From assembly GCA_003427395.1 (NCBI GenBank), contig BFEA01000511.1, forward strand, positions 668,016 through 710,448: a DNA stretch of 42,433 bases, written 5' to 3'. Each line of letters opens with the position of its first letter. Position 1 is the stretch's first letter. The notes under the pieces were generated by a model that saw nothing but the letters and a program-made list of their open reading frames with translations, was not told where the DNA came from and ran no database searches. Source of the DNA: Chara braunii (lineage: Eukaryota; Streptophyta; Charophyceae; Charales; Characeae). The position numbers were made by a program, and so were the translations under genes. Of the stretch, positions 21,826 through 32,676 are shown piece after piece.

Positions 21826-21853
21826 ATATATATATATACATATATATAAAATA

Positions 21854-22617
21854 CAGGGTTGCTGGCATTCGGGACGGGCCGAAAGCCCGAACCCGAACGC
21901 CCGAACGTACGGGACCCCTTCGGAAGGCGTTCGGCCGTTCGAGCCGAACGCGGACCCAAAAAAAAAAACAAGAAAAAACAAACGTTTTCAAAAACTTCCG
22001 AAACAAAAATATGTTATGGAGCAAAATAAACTTAACAACATTTGTCTGGGCACCACATCCAAATTCTTTACCAAATTTGAATTAAAAATCAAATACAGAA
22101 AATAAACACTACGATAAAAATAAGAAAAAATAAAAAGAGAATTAAAATGAGTGAGTGTGCCGGCACCTTTTCGACACCGCCATCTTTGCTGATTTGTAAT
22201 TATTTTTTGGCATTAACAAATACCCTGAAAATTTACAGATATGTATTTTACATAATCAATAACTCATTAAAAAATTTTCAAAAAATAATAAAATATTTTA
22301 GACCCCGAAATAAAGTGAAAACAAAAAGTTAAAGTGAAAACAATAAAATAGTGAGTGGGCGAGCACGTTGTAACACCCCCATCTTTGACGATTTTTAATG
22401 TTGTTTTGGCTTAGCATAATGACTTCAAAATTTATGGGCGTGTAGGTTACATCATAGAGAACTCACAAAAAAAATTCAGAAAAAAAAACTTATTTTTAGG
22501 CCCCGAATTGTTTTTTGGGCCGAACCAGGAGGTGTTCGGCCCCCGAACAGGACCCCGAACGCCCGAACGTTCGGGGGCCAGCCCGGGGCCCCCCGAACAT
22601 TCGGTCAAGTAACCCTG
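21854..22617. mobile_element. hAT-like MITE, 764 bp, with GTTCGGG subterminal clusters
   Basis: The ends are CAGGGTTGCT (21854) and AGTAACCCTG (to 22617): terminal inverted repeats CAGGGTTRCT of the hAT type. Both sides are TA-rich; 8-bp flanks TATATATA (right) and ATAAAATA (left) are compatible with a degraded 8-bp target duplication in a TA microsatellite. Just inside each end sit clusters of CCGAAC/GTTCGG motifs (21870-21955 and 22505-22605), like the subterminal transposase-binding arrays of hAT elements. The AT-rich core holds a 200-bp direct duplication: GTGAGTGTGCCGGCACC at 22151 and GTGAGTGGGCGAGCACG at 22351, each running to ACCCCGAA/GCCCCGAA (22301/22499). No transposase is encoded. 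Confidence 0.7.
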
Positions 22618-22649
<32 letters not shown>

Positions 22650-22689
22650 TCAGTAATAATATTTTTTTTTTTAAATAACAACAGGAGGA

Positions 22690-23408
22690 AAATAATCTCA
22701 TGAAGGGACGTTTACAATGGAAGATGAAAGCATGCAACTGAAAGAGCAAGGGGAGGCACCAGGAGAAGATACAAATGCGTCGTCAATTCAAAGACACCGC
22801 ATAAATAATGATTATGATGAGAATGTCAAGGTGACCAATCCTCTGCAAAAAGCATTCAGTCCAACACCAATGGAAGTAGATGTCCCTCCAACAGATTTTG
22901 AGATGGAAGAAGTTTCTTCCCAGTCAGAATCAGAAAAGAATTTATTAGAAAATCAAATAATAGTATAATAGCCTGAATGATTTTTGAAAAATCTGAAAAT
23001 TAAATAAAGAAGTGACCATAAAATTTTGGGATGAAACTTATGTAAGGCTTGTTTCCTTGCTCACGGGTAGTGCTAGTTTGAAAAAGACTTACAACAAGGA
23101 CTGCATGATGGTACACATTGGCCAATAGTGAGCAAACAGATTCTTACTGAAGTGGCCGGAATGTTCCATCCTCCCCCAATAGTGGAGGAGGACCCCTTCG
23201 GCAATACAAATTTCACTCACTAGTGGTTGCTTCTAATAATCTGGTTCAGATTTCCAAAGAAGAGAAGCAAGGGACCCTCCAAGAGTCGGTAAATATAATG
23301 ATTCATTCAACAAATACAGAGGAAGACAATAATAAGGAGGACACCCTAAAAAAAGAAAAGGACAAATGTAATGAGGGAGTGTTTTTGAAAAATGTAATAG
23401 AAAATTAG
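22690..23408 (+). pseudogene. LINE ORF1, acidic C-terminal part
   Basis: Frames at 22717-22968 and 23223-23408, separated by stops and a frameshift, give Glu/Asp/Ser-rich protein (SPTPMEVDVPPTDFEMEEVS) and a segment with GMFHPPPIVEEDPFGNT around 23159-23208. I take them as the remnant of the ORF1 tail because composition and position match. No domain is recognised. Confidence 0.35.
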
Positions 23409-23962
23409 ATAACAACTATTTCGTCAAGAAGGGCATTTTATATTTTTTGAACGGAATTGGAATTGTCATTTTCATTGTGATTTTTGTGACTTTTGATATT
23501 TTGTTAACTCAATTTTTTTGAGGCATCCCACATTTGTTTGTATTTTGTGGTCCTGTTGACCATAAATTTTACATCGCTTTCTTACAAAATTTGGGGGGGG
23601 GTACAATTTCATTGTCATTATGTAAAGTTATAGGGGTCTTTATGATGACTTTTATTACTTTTTAAGCATATCGATTAACATTTATTATCTTTTACAATAT
23701 AAAATCATGAAATTTTCTGTTTTTTTTCGACTAATGCATGAAGATTAGAAAAACATATTGAGTACCATACCAAAAAATACCTATGATTGACAGTACATAT
23801 GTGGGTTGTTTCATTATTGCATTGGTTAGTTTGCTATTCTTATGCTTGTTTACATGTATATAATTTTTATCAAAGTACTGTGTTGTCCCCACAAATAGCG
23901 TTCCCCTTTGCCCCCCCGCTCTCTAGCCCTCCCATAGAAACATATTGAGCCCTCTGTTTTTG

Positions 23963-24085
23963 GCGAAGTGTTGTGTTTTAAAATAACGGGTGAACATTGG
24001 AAATTCAAATTATGTTCAGGCAACAATGTTGTTCGTGCGTTTTTTTCTCACATTGTGTACATAGAAAGGACACCTACAAAAGTTG

Positions 24086-24156
<71 letters not shown>

Positions 24157-24297
24157 ATGTATTTATTTATTAGCGAAGTGTTGTATTTTAAAATAAGGAG
24201 TGAACATTGAAAATCCAAATTATGTTCAGGCAACAATATTGTTCGTGCTTTTTTTTCTTACATTGTGTATATAGAAAGGACACCTACAAAAGTTCAG

Positions 24298-24300
<3 letters not shown>
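23963..24300 (+). repeat. 210-bp tandem duplication embedding CT microsatellites
   Basis: GCGAAGTGTTGTGTTTTAAA at 23963 recurs at 24173 with about 90% similarity through CACCTACAAAAGTT and into a CT array each time (24088-24154, and 24301-24430 interrupted by TTT and one N at 24356). The microsatellite was duplicated with its flank. Ser/Leu and Arg/Glu frames here are artefacts of the dinucleotide repeat. Confidence 0.8.
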
Positions 24301-24355
<55 letters not shown>

Positions 24356-24356
24356 N

Positions 24357-24430
<74 letters not shown>
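24301..24430 (+). repeat. Long CT microsatellite with one N
   Basis: About 65 CT units with two TTT interruptions and an ambiguous base at 24356. The true length is unlikely to be resolved by short reads. Confidence 0.9.
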
Positions 24431-24433
<3 letters not shown>

Positions 24434-26070
24434 TGTATTTTTCTCTCTATAAGCTCTCTTTGTCTTTCTCTAAGCTCTCTCAATGAACGTCTACAAAAGT
24501 AGGAGACATGTTCTACAAAAAAAAAGAAATCGTTTGTTGAAAAATTATGTTGAAGATGTAGCTACCTAAAGGAAATCCGCCTTGTGAACAAGGAAATGAA
24601 AACTAAATCAGTCGATGACACAAATAAAAACGCCTACTCCAAATTCAATGCACGAAAAACTCTATAGCCAGAAAATTTCACTACCTTGTAAGCACCGACT
24701 CATTAACAATCTTCTGTCAACAAGTGCAACAACGTCGTAAGTGAATGAGGTTGTTCCTTTGCTCGTTTGCTCGGCGGAGTACATTGTCTATGATGTTGAA
24801 GTTGGTAATTACTTTTGTTTTGTTGTATTTCCGGTTAACCATTTACGCGTCTTACTCTTTTATAATGACTGACGATATCACGACTGTAATAGACGTTCTT
24901 TGAGCTACGAATTTCAGCATTGCATCTCATGCGTCAATACAGTACTATTTGATGTGTTGCTTGTACGCTCGCATCATCAAATCTCCATCGTCCCTTTCAC
25001 GGTATCTTGTGTCTCCATATCTATGTTGCACATATTGTTAACCCTTGACAATAACTTACAATAACACATGCAACGGTTGCGCTGCATTTGTATGTTACCA
25101 TTTGCAGACACAAGTCTGTAACCATATAACACTTGTTTGTACTTTGCGATCCCTTCGTTTTTGTAAGTACTATCGTGGTCGCATACCTTCACGAGATTGT
25201 AATTTTTTCTTCTTACACTGCGAGGATATAAGTTCAGCGACGGTTTGTGTCGTAGGCAAAATACCACATGATAAGTCTGATGCATTACAATGTCTTTTTA
25301 GTCGCTCAGATGTCATTCCCGCCCATTTTATCGGTGTTCCCCACTTCTCCTGTCGTCGCTGCTTGAGCATCCATTATGGGTTCATACTGTATAGGGGGAA
25401 AAAAAACATAAACATCACAATTAGGGGCGAAGTATGGAACAGAATGCGCCGCCTGCATAAGTTCAAAGAGTCATTGTCATTCCCCGCATGCATATGCGGG
25501 TCATTAGAGAGTCATTCGTGTGGTTGTGGAACGCAGGTCGATACGGACACTGACGCAAGACGAACTGCAAGTTGTTCCGTTTGCCATTTTTGCGTCACCG
25601 AATATGATCGACAATATTGAAATTTGTTATTGTGTTAGTTTTTTTCAGTTTCTGTTTTTTTTTGTCTTCGTTGTGATATGTGATTAAAGTCGTTGCCACG
25701 TGAATGACGATCCTTGACCTTTCGTTGATGAAGCGCAACATTGTGCCTTTGATTTTATTGCATAGATGTTTCACATACTTCAACGTCGCCCTTTACATGA
25801 TGGTGTTTTGCTCCATCGACGACACCTTCGTTCGTTCAATCAGTGTCGCGCACCATGTAAGGTCACCGTTTGAACAAAACGTCACGCATGTCACTGATCT
25901 GCCCACATGTGAACAAACCCCAACCCGTAAAACGCTTTGGTCCATTTGCCACTGCCTTGCCTTTCGTTGTTTGCATCAAGCTCAACCGTCTTGGCGAGGT
26001 TGTAAACTTGTATGCGCTCCTCGTCGTATCACAACTCAATAGAGGGCTCCAATGCCGACCAATCGACTGC

Positions 26071-26195
26071 CTCCACACCGACAACCCTCATTTGCATTCT
26101 TGTTTTCCATGATAGCAGGTTCTCTCATTTCACCGGCGTCCCCCATTTCTCATTACGTTTCCACTCCGACGATGTAGACATTCGAAACATACTGG

Positions 26196-26257
<62 letters not shown>

Positions 26258-26371
26258 GCAATCCAATCGAACAATTAATAATCTGCTCTATGTTGTTCAT
26301 CTCCACTCATACTCTCCCTCGGCACGACTACACAAATGTGTCAAAAGCAGATCCCACGTCTTGTGTTGACG
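26071..26371 (+). repeat. Repeat copy A, upstream of the adapter, containing a 61-base poly(A)
   Basis: Starts TCCACACCGACAACCCTCAT and aligns with copy B (26410-26690) at roughly 90-95%. Inside it, 26196-26256 is an uninterrupted run of 61 A where copy B has only a short A-rich stretch (AAAAAAAAGAGAAAAA). The homology continues up to the adapter boundary. Confidence 0.8.
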
Positions 26372-26409
26372 CTGTCTCTTATACACATCTAGATGTGTAT
26401 AAGAGACAG
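26372..26409. other. Nextera (Tn5 mosaic-end) mate-pair junction adapter: assembly contamination
   Basis: CTGTCTCTTATACACATCT (26372-26390) is followed directly by its reverse complement AGATGTGTATAAGAGACAG (26391-26409). These are the 19-bp Tn5 mosaic ends used in Illumina Nextera libraries, and the back-to-back arrangement is the circularisation junction of mate-pair libraries. The frame through it translates to VSYTHLDVYKRQ, a peptide familiar as adapter contamination in databases. It is not a natural palindrome. Confidence 0.97.
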
Positions 26410-26690
26410 GTTCCACACCGACAACCCTCATTTGCGTTCTTGTTTTCCATGATAGGAGGTCCTCTCATTTCACCGGCGTCCCCCATTTCTCATTACGCTT
26501 CCACTCCGACGATGCAGACATTCTAAACACAACGAAAAAAAAGAGAAAAATGCAATCCAATCGAACAATTAACAATGTGCTCTATGTTGTTAGTATTGAA
26601 CAGATGATCCTCACTCATACTCCTTCCCTCATCACGTCTACATAGATTTGTCTGAAGCAGATCTCATATCATGCGTTCATTCAGGTATCT
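26410..26690 (+). repeat. Repeat copy B, downstream of the adapter
   Basis: Second copy of the unit at 26071-26371 (offset 340 bp), beginning immediately after the adapter at TTCCACACCGACAACC. The copies differ by scattered substitutions, so they are either true diverged paralogues or alleles wrongly joined in tandem. Confidence 0.75.
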
Positions 26691-26739
26691 TGTCAGGGAC
26701 GACCAACGACAACTGTGCATTCAGATATCTGATAAAGGA

Positions 26740-27170
26740 AATTGAGGCAGAAAAGCATAATGATTCATCTGATATTAATGGAAAAAACAAGGAAAAAATT
26801 TATCCTTCATTGACAAAGGGGACTTAAGATCTGAATAAAAGACAAAAGTTAAGATATACTTCAGAAAGAGGTCAGACACCCAGGCTATAGTCACCATGAG
26901 GTAATCTCATAGTGTCGGTTCGGAAAAAGAGCGCGACGTGGGAAATAGGATTTTTTCATATAGGACAGGAACAATATGGGTCAGTGATGCTAAGGGGTTG
27001 GAATACGTATGTGGACTACTGAAGTTGAGGGAACAAGGTTTTCAAAAGAGATCTATACAATTTCATAGCAAAACATTTTGATCTAGGTCCGCAAACCACT
27101 CTTACAAAAATAGGGAAAAAGACCAAAACGACTAAGAGAGACACATATATAAGATTTGAGTAAAATAAAT
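26740..27170 (+). pseudogene. LINE ORF1 far C-terminal remnant (tentative)
   Basis: Lys/Glu-rich frame (EIEAEKHNDSSDINGKNKEKI) followed by interrupted frames up to the endonuclease. Composition agrees with the ORF1 tail, but there is no domain to confirm it. Confidence 0.3.
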
Positions 27171-27377
27171 AATCGGGCCTCAAATGATTCTCAATGCAAC
27201 ATTACTAGAGTTCCAATAGTTGAAGATTAAAGCGAATGCGGTATGGTCAGTCATCGAGGTCTCATCTTTCTTATGCTCAATACTAAGGACTGGTGTAGTC
27301 ACTGCGGTCTCTACATTGGATAGTGGTACCTTGGTGAGGTTGTAAATTGGTCTTAGGTCGGTATCAACCAAGTATAG

Positions 27378-28060
27378 ATGGATGCATTACAAGCTTTATA
27401 TGGCAAGAATCCATATTGGCAAAGAGTCACACGGATAGCTGATTTAGACTTGAAATCCTTAAATGTTAATAGGTTAGCCACAACAAATGCAAGCAAAAGG
27501 AAGTCAATTATAGAGCAGTTGAAAGGGGTATGAGGGAGAACATGGTTTGAGCTGGTGTGCGTTCAAGAAACTCATCTTGTGGACGGTTCCCCCCGTAATA
27601 GGGCTCATAATCTTGCATGGTCTTTTGAGAAATACCAATCTTACACACAACGTAGTGGATCTACGAATGTGGCTTTGTGGGTTCCATCGTATTCAAGAAT
27701 TCAGATAGTCTATTATGATGCGGATAAAGTCTATGACAAATTAATATCTTCATTCCTGATGCTTGAGATATAATTAATTTGTGTGGTTAATGTCTATGGT
27801 CCTAATGATGTTCTTGAACGAAAATAAAATTTTCAAGAAATTAGAAACCACATTTCGGAAGGGGTTTCACTCATTATAGGATGAGATTTCAATGTTGCTC
27901 CTGATAGATGGATGGATCGAGGGAGTATTCTTAATCTTTGTCCATCATATATTGAGGAAGATGAACAAATTATCAGCTATGTGAGTTGCAACAACTTTTT
28001 GATTCATACAGATGATTATTTCCTTAGTAAAGGTTGTATACTTGTATTCGTAATTAGTTA
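27378..28060 (+). pseudogene. LINE ORF2 APE-type endonuclease domain, interrupted
   Basis: The frame from ATG 27378 carries the expected order of endonuclease motifs: LKSLNVNRLATTNASKRKS (the SxNVRGL-like start), WFELVCVQETHL (catalytic QE-T), VNVYGPND, and LIIG-x-DFNVAPD, where the usual GDFN is broken by a TGA. Stops also lie at 27531-27533 (TGA), 27771-27773 and near 27823. The domain nicks target DNA to prime reverse transcription in L1-type LINEs. Motif order and spacing make the call firm despite the breaks. Confidence 0.75.
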
Positions 28061-28075
28061 AAATATAAAATTGAC

Positions 28076-28528
28076 TTGATCTTAGTTTCTAATGATTCGG
28101 AGGGAGTGGTAATGGGCGCAACAATTTTTTCATTAAGCCCATGGCGAGGTGCGAATCACAAAATGTGTGTTGTTTTGTTGTTATTTCGTAAGAAACCTGA
28201 TCAAGTAAGAAGCTTCTACAAATTCAATTCCTCGATTGTATCACAAGAAGGTTTTAAAGTTTATATTCAAGATGTACAAATTTTTTTACATTCAATCAAA
28301 GATAAACACGATTTTTTTATCTCCAAGTTTAATAATGGGTTTTTCTTCTTAGGTAAAAAATGTAATGAATATTCGAAACTATTGACAAAAAATAGACGTA
28401 CACAAGAAATTGAATTACAAGAACAAATTTTATATTATGAACAAAGTGATCAATCAAACAATTTTTCACAACTCATAGATATTACAAAAATCAAGGATCA
28501 ACTTTCAACCTTCGCACAACAACGCTGA
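28076..28528 (+). pseudogene. LINE ORF2 linker between endonuclease and RT
   Basis: 150-codon open stretch rich in charged residues and Gln (KNRRTQEIELQEQILYYEQSDQSNN), matching the helical linker normally found between endonuclease and RT in plant L1s. It ends in a TGA, after which the linker continues to the RT start. Confidence 0.5.
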
Positions 28529-28552
28529 CAGGGTCAATTAATCTGAGAAAAA

Positions 28553-29340
28553 CTAACAAAACATTTGATCGAAGGTCAGATGATGGTTTTTTATTCCCCC
28601 TTGCAAAGATAAGGGCTAGAAGAACGTGTATAGAATGATTAATTCTTAGTAAACCTTTTGCAGGAGGGTTTTGTTTCGTCAACAAGTAGTCTAAAGATAG
28701 CCTATGATTTTTTCAAGGATCTTTTCACATCTATGATTGATACAGTAAGAGTCAATGATGGGTTACATGATTTTTCTGAACCACATTCACAATCATTGAC
28801 GCAAGAGGAAAAACAAATATTAAATGCACTTTATATCAAACGATCAAATTTGGATAGCTTTACTGCAAATGATTTATTGGAATATTATAATCAAATTCAA
28901 CAATCTGGAAAAATAAGAGAAATAGCAGGACAAGGAATTATAACCCTTCTCTATAAAAAGAGAGAAAACAAATATAAGGACCTATAGACTAATTATACTC
29001 CTAACAGTGGTCTACAAGATGTTAGCAAAAACTCTAGTTAATTGATTGATTCCAATCATGACATATATTATTCATCCCTCTTAAACCAGATTTATAAATG
29101 GAAGAAATATTAAAGATAACACACTCTTAATTAATAAAATTGTGAAGCTCTCAAGGCAAAATAAGCAAAATGTTGCTTTCATATTTATTGATTTTGAAAA
29201 AGTATGATCATGTGGATTGGGGTGTCTTAGAAGTTTGTTTGGTAAAAATGAATTCCAGACCGAGTATAAGAAGATGGGTCCACAATTGTTATCCCAACGC
29301 AACCACAAGGATTCAGGTAAATGAGTAACTGTCACCAGAG
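28553..29340 (+). pseudogene. LINE ORF2 reverse transcriptase, heavily interrupted
   Basis: 28658-28987 contains the pre-RT segment (IAYDFFKDLFTS, then LTQEEKQILNALYIKRSNLD) and RT motif 1-2 equivalents ending GIITLLYKKRENKYKDL. After stops, FINGRNIKDNTLLINKIVKL leads into AFIFIDFEK near 29175-29202, the catalytic motif A, whose following YDHVDWG is in another frame after a one-base shift. The YADD-bearing motif C region near 29400-29500 is not clearly readable. Non-functional. Confidence 0.7.
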
Positions 29341-29499
29341 ATTACACTTCAAAGATCGGTGCGTCAAGAAGACTCATTAGCTATTTTTCTTTTTATCATT
29401 ATCATGGAAGACCAAGGCGCAAATTTAAGAGTCAACCCTAATATATCTCGACTTCAATTATCAGGTACCCTTGAATAGGCTATACCCACTTATTTTATT

Positions 29500-30300
29500 T
29501 TTGTTCATTTAGCTATTATGATGGAAACCTCACAAAAAAATTTAAAGAAAATTAAGGCTCTAATGGACGACTTATCTCAAATATCAGATATGGTGGTAAA
29601 CTGGGAAAGCAAAACACAAGATTGGTGGATGCATTCCAATCGGGTCAGGCCGCCAAAAGAACCCGGGATCGAATGAATGCCCTTACAAACACCAATCAGA
29701 GTGTTGGGGGTAATTTTAAATGCACATGGGAAGCCAAACACAAATAATGTTTGAATTACGATACCAACACTTAAAAAAATAAAAAATTGGAAAAAGAAGC
29801 ACACATCTTTGTTTGGATGGACGCTTCTCATTAACAATGTAGTATTGACCTTCATTTGGTATAAGTCGGCGATATAGGTACTGAACAAAATTACTTACAA
29901 AGACTTAAAGAAAACCCTTACAATTTTTTTTGGAGAGGTGACCACGAATTTCCTCATGTGATTTTCAGATTAGTTTGGCTCACCATTATCCAACTAAAGC
30001 TAAGGGGAGGATTGATAATTATAGACTCCATGCTTCAATGTTATTTACTAATTTTTCAGTGGTTGAAGAAATTGATATTTGAAACTGAACTTTCATTGCA
30101 TGCTTTAGCATTGGAACAGATACGCATGTCGATGTTAGAATCTAGGAAGAACATTCATCCCCTTACATGGATAGAGGATCACTATTGGAGCATTCTTCGA
30201 GCCCAGACAAGCTCAAGCATGAAAAGAGAAAAGGAAAAAATTAGGAGAGACCTAATACTGAATAATTTTTGTATAATTTTGTTAAAATCCTAACGTAAAT
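29500..30300 (+). pseudogene. LINE ORF2 region after RT
   Basis: ETSQKNLKKIKALMDDLSQISDMVVNWESK is typical of the segment after RT motif C in L1s (helix with L..F...SGL..N..KS). PIRVLGVILNAHG follows (the YLGV-like motif), and LVWLTIIQLKLRGGLIIID near 29965-30025 matches the PK-x-x-GGLGI-D motif preceding the zinc finger. Several stops separate the pieces. Confidence 0.6.
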
Positions 30301-30639
30301 TACCTTTGCCTAAAAGAGCTCCCCCCTCAAAGGAAGAGGAAATTATTCGTCAACCTAGTTTTGAAAATCTTTGGATAACTGATACAAATGGAACAATTAG
30401 CATAAGTTCAGTTTTTCCCTGGTCCACATGGGTTAAGCATGAAGTTATAAGAATCAACAATTTATGAGATCCGGTAACAAGAAATTGGAAAATGGTACAA
30501 AAATTGGAAGCAGATTCGTTTAGAAAGTGATGCAAAATGAGGATGGACAAAACTCACTCGAAATCACTCAGACAAGTCTCACAAGTCCAGAGCCCAGTTT
30601 ACTTGTCACAGAGAAAATCAACAAGAGATATACCAGTTC

Positions 30640-31390
30640 CGGTAGGTATAACCTGACCGCTTCCATCGCCGCCACGCGATCATCATCAAGGAACTTCTCC
30701 ACCTCACTTCAATTTTTTCCTAACCTCAACCCTCCTTCCACAATCCGAACGTCAGACCATGCGTCACTCATCTCCGAAAATGACGAAGCGTCTGTCTGCG
30801 CTCACCCGGAATACCGGGACACTAACCTGCCAACTCGTTGATATAGTCACCGTACGCCAAAATTAAAAAAACGACCGACTTAGCATAGTGGTGGTACCAG
30901 GTATGCAAAGTTCGGTCCTAGCTCTTGCCCACATATGCAGAGTTCGGTCCTAGTTATTACCCACGTAGCGACAAAACTTCAGAAGCTTCCACAAAGTACC
31001 AGCCCGGTCGCTACGACCGTCGGGTCCTACTTTCTGGTCCGTAGGTTTTTTAACTAATCGCAACAAAAATCCTCAAAATCCACAAAAATTAAATAAAAAA
31101 AACAGCAAATCCCCTACCAAACAACAATGGGTTCAACCCCGTCTGAAGCCAAAACTACACAAAGTACCAGACCGGTCGAAGGTCCGTACGCATATTGTCA
31201 TGCTTTGCAACTCCAACCCTGTCCAAAGTTTGGGTTTGAGTTGGACCAAATGAAACTAAGATGGTGGGACAGATCATTGACAAATGTATGGATGAGGTCT
31301 TAGTGAACTTGTTCAAAATTCACAAAGATCATACATTGTCACAATCACAACAAGATAGGGTGTTTTTTTTCCCTTTCAACTCTTTATAGA
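30640..31390. other. Probable insertion within the LINE C-terminal region
   Basis: LINE-like protein similarity stops after about 30600 and resumes at 31393; the first LINE has no such gap at the equivalent position. The interval has two 33-34-bp tandem units with AGAGTTCGGTCCTAGTTATT / AAAGTTCGGTCCTAGCTCTT (30902-30967) and paired GTACCAGCCCGGTCG / GTACCAGACCGGTCG motifs about 170 bp apart. I cannot classify the inserted sequence or fix its ends. Confidence 0.35.
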
Positions 31391-31392
31391 GA

Positions 31393-32340
31393 ATGAGGGT
31401 GGTGTATTGTTCCTCTACAAAAGGTTGGAAAGTGTTTCATCCAGACATGCCTATTCCTGATCTCCCTCTGGATCCAGCGGATTTGGTGTTGAGATCTTCC
31501 AAAACGAGCAAACCCCAAAAGTTGCAATCATTATCGGTCAAAGCATCTTACCGACTACTGGGACCAAGGGTAGATGTATCGACAAGTATTATAAAGGAAC
31601 GATGGGTCAGGCAGTCGAACATCTATCTAGAGTCACTCAGTCATATACCAATTTGTAAGGGTTTCAAGGAAAAAAAGGCAAAATTTGCATCTCGACAATG
31701 ACAAATACTTCACAGACGTGTACCAACAAATGATTGGTTAGTAAATCATCCATCATTAGAACAAAAAGGGTTAGTTCTTCCTTGGTGCAAAGCTTGTTCA
31801 TAAGATTTCAAAGTAGAAAAATCTGGGAAACCTGTGAACATATATTCCTACAATGTCAAGGAGCAAGATTGCTATGGTGAAGATGGGACTATGCGTGGAA
31901 CAAACTTACAAGTTTGGAGTGACCCTGGAATTGGCAAGCAATCCTGCTAGGATACTGGAACCCGATTACAATCAATTTATCAATATTTCAGCAAAAACTG
32001 TTTAATATAGGAAGAAAGGAGGTATTGTGGGCACTATGGTACAGGCGTTGTGTACATGTTACGGAAAATGTAAGACTAGAAGGGGAAGAAATTTCTGACC
32101 TTATCCAACAATTCATTCAAACAGAAATTCGTGCTCAACGAAGTGAGTTAAAACAGACTTTACAAAAATTACAATAAAAGAGGGATATAAAAAAAAAAAT
32201 AAAAAAATTTAAACTTGACTGGCTGGGGGAAAGTTCAGAGGAGAGACTAGGAGAGGTGGTTTTGCCAGGCGAGGAAGACGGTGAGGTCTCCTTTAAAAGA
32301 GACTATCACATTTTTTTTCATGAGTGGTTCAAAATCCTCT
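31393..32340 (+). pseudogene. LINE ORF2 C-terminal zinc finger and DWLG tail
   Basis: 31393-31701 (MRVVYCSSTKGWKVFHPDMP, then LPLDPADL) aligns with RVVGYQNKGFF...LPFDPAE of the first LINE. After a stop, HRRVPTNDWL, W-CKAC and TCEHIFLQCQGARLLW give the RT zinc-finger pattern, split over two frames. At 32213-32340 the tail reads DWLGESSEERLGE and KRDYHIFFHEWF, the same module seen alone at 3240-3420. This copy shows that the DWLG tail belongs downstream of the zinc finger. Confidence 0.7.
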
Positions 32341-32676
32341 AGGAGCTTCATTGAGATCTCCATATTTATTTCCTGATCTCGTCCCTCCCTCAGATCTAGC
32401 TTCAGTGGATATGGATTGGTATGGTAAGGGGGATGGGTAATTCATAAGTTGGTGGATAATTAGTATTTTAACTTCATGCCTTCACTGGTGGTTATGGTTA
32501 GATCTGCTAGAACGATAGGTTTAATCGAGTTGAAGAGGCATGTTTTTTACTTTCATCTCACAATATCCTAAATAATCAAGTAAGGGACGCTGGACCCATT
32601 TTCCAGCAGGTGTTGCTCCCCACAATAGATGGAGCCAGCCCAGGGGGTGCTAAAAGAAAAAAAAAAGATAAGATAG

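Larger units (their letters stand above)
23411..26700. other. Microsatellite-rich insertion between LINE ORF1 pieces
   Basis: About 3.3 kb without LINE-like coding, separating ORF1 fragments. It contains two long CT arrays in a tandem duplication (23963-24430), unremarkable sequence with small frames (for example 25045-25620 plus), a 61-base poly(A), and a diverged repeat pair split by a sequencing adapter. It is either one or more insertions or a mis-joined contig; the adapter makes the second explanation serious. Confidence 0.45.
19310..32676 (+). mobile_element. Decayed L1-type LINE with nested insertions
   Basis: In order: low-complexity leader, ORF1 with zinc knuckle (20530-23408, continuing near 26740-27170), APE-type endonuclease (27378-28060), reverse transcriptase (28553-29340), connection region (29500-30300), RT-associated zinc finger and DWLG tail (31393-32340), then an A-rich end near 32650-32676. 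Stops and frameshifts occur throughout. About 4.8 kb of inserted sequence (hAT-like MITE, microsatellite/adapter region, and an insertion near 30640-31390) explains much of the excess over a normal 6-7 kb LINE. The 5' limit is not defined. Confidence 0.7.

Noticed and set aside
24207-24486. Ser/Leu and Arg/Glu repeat proteins
   Set aside because: They are translations of the CT microsatellite in every frame.
26290-26526. Open frame of 78 codons across the adapter
   Set aside because: It translates the Tn5 mosaic-end adapter and its flanks; not a gene.
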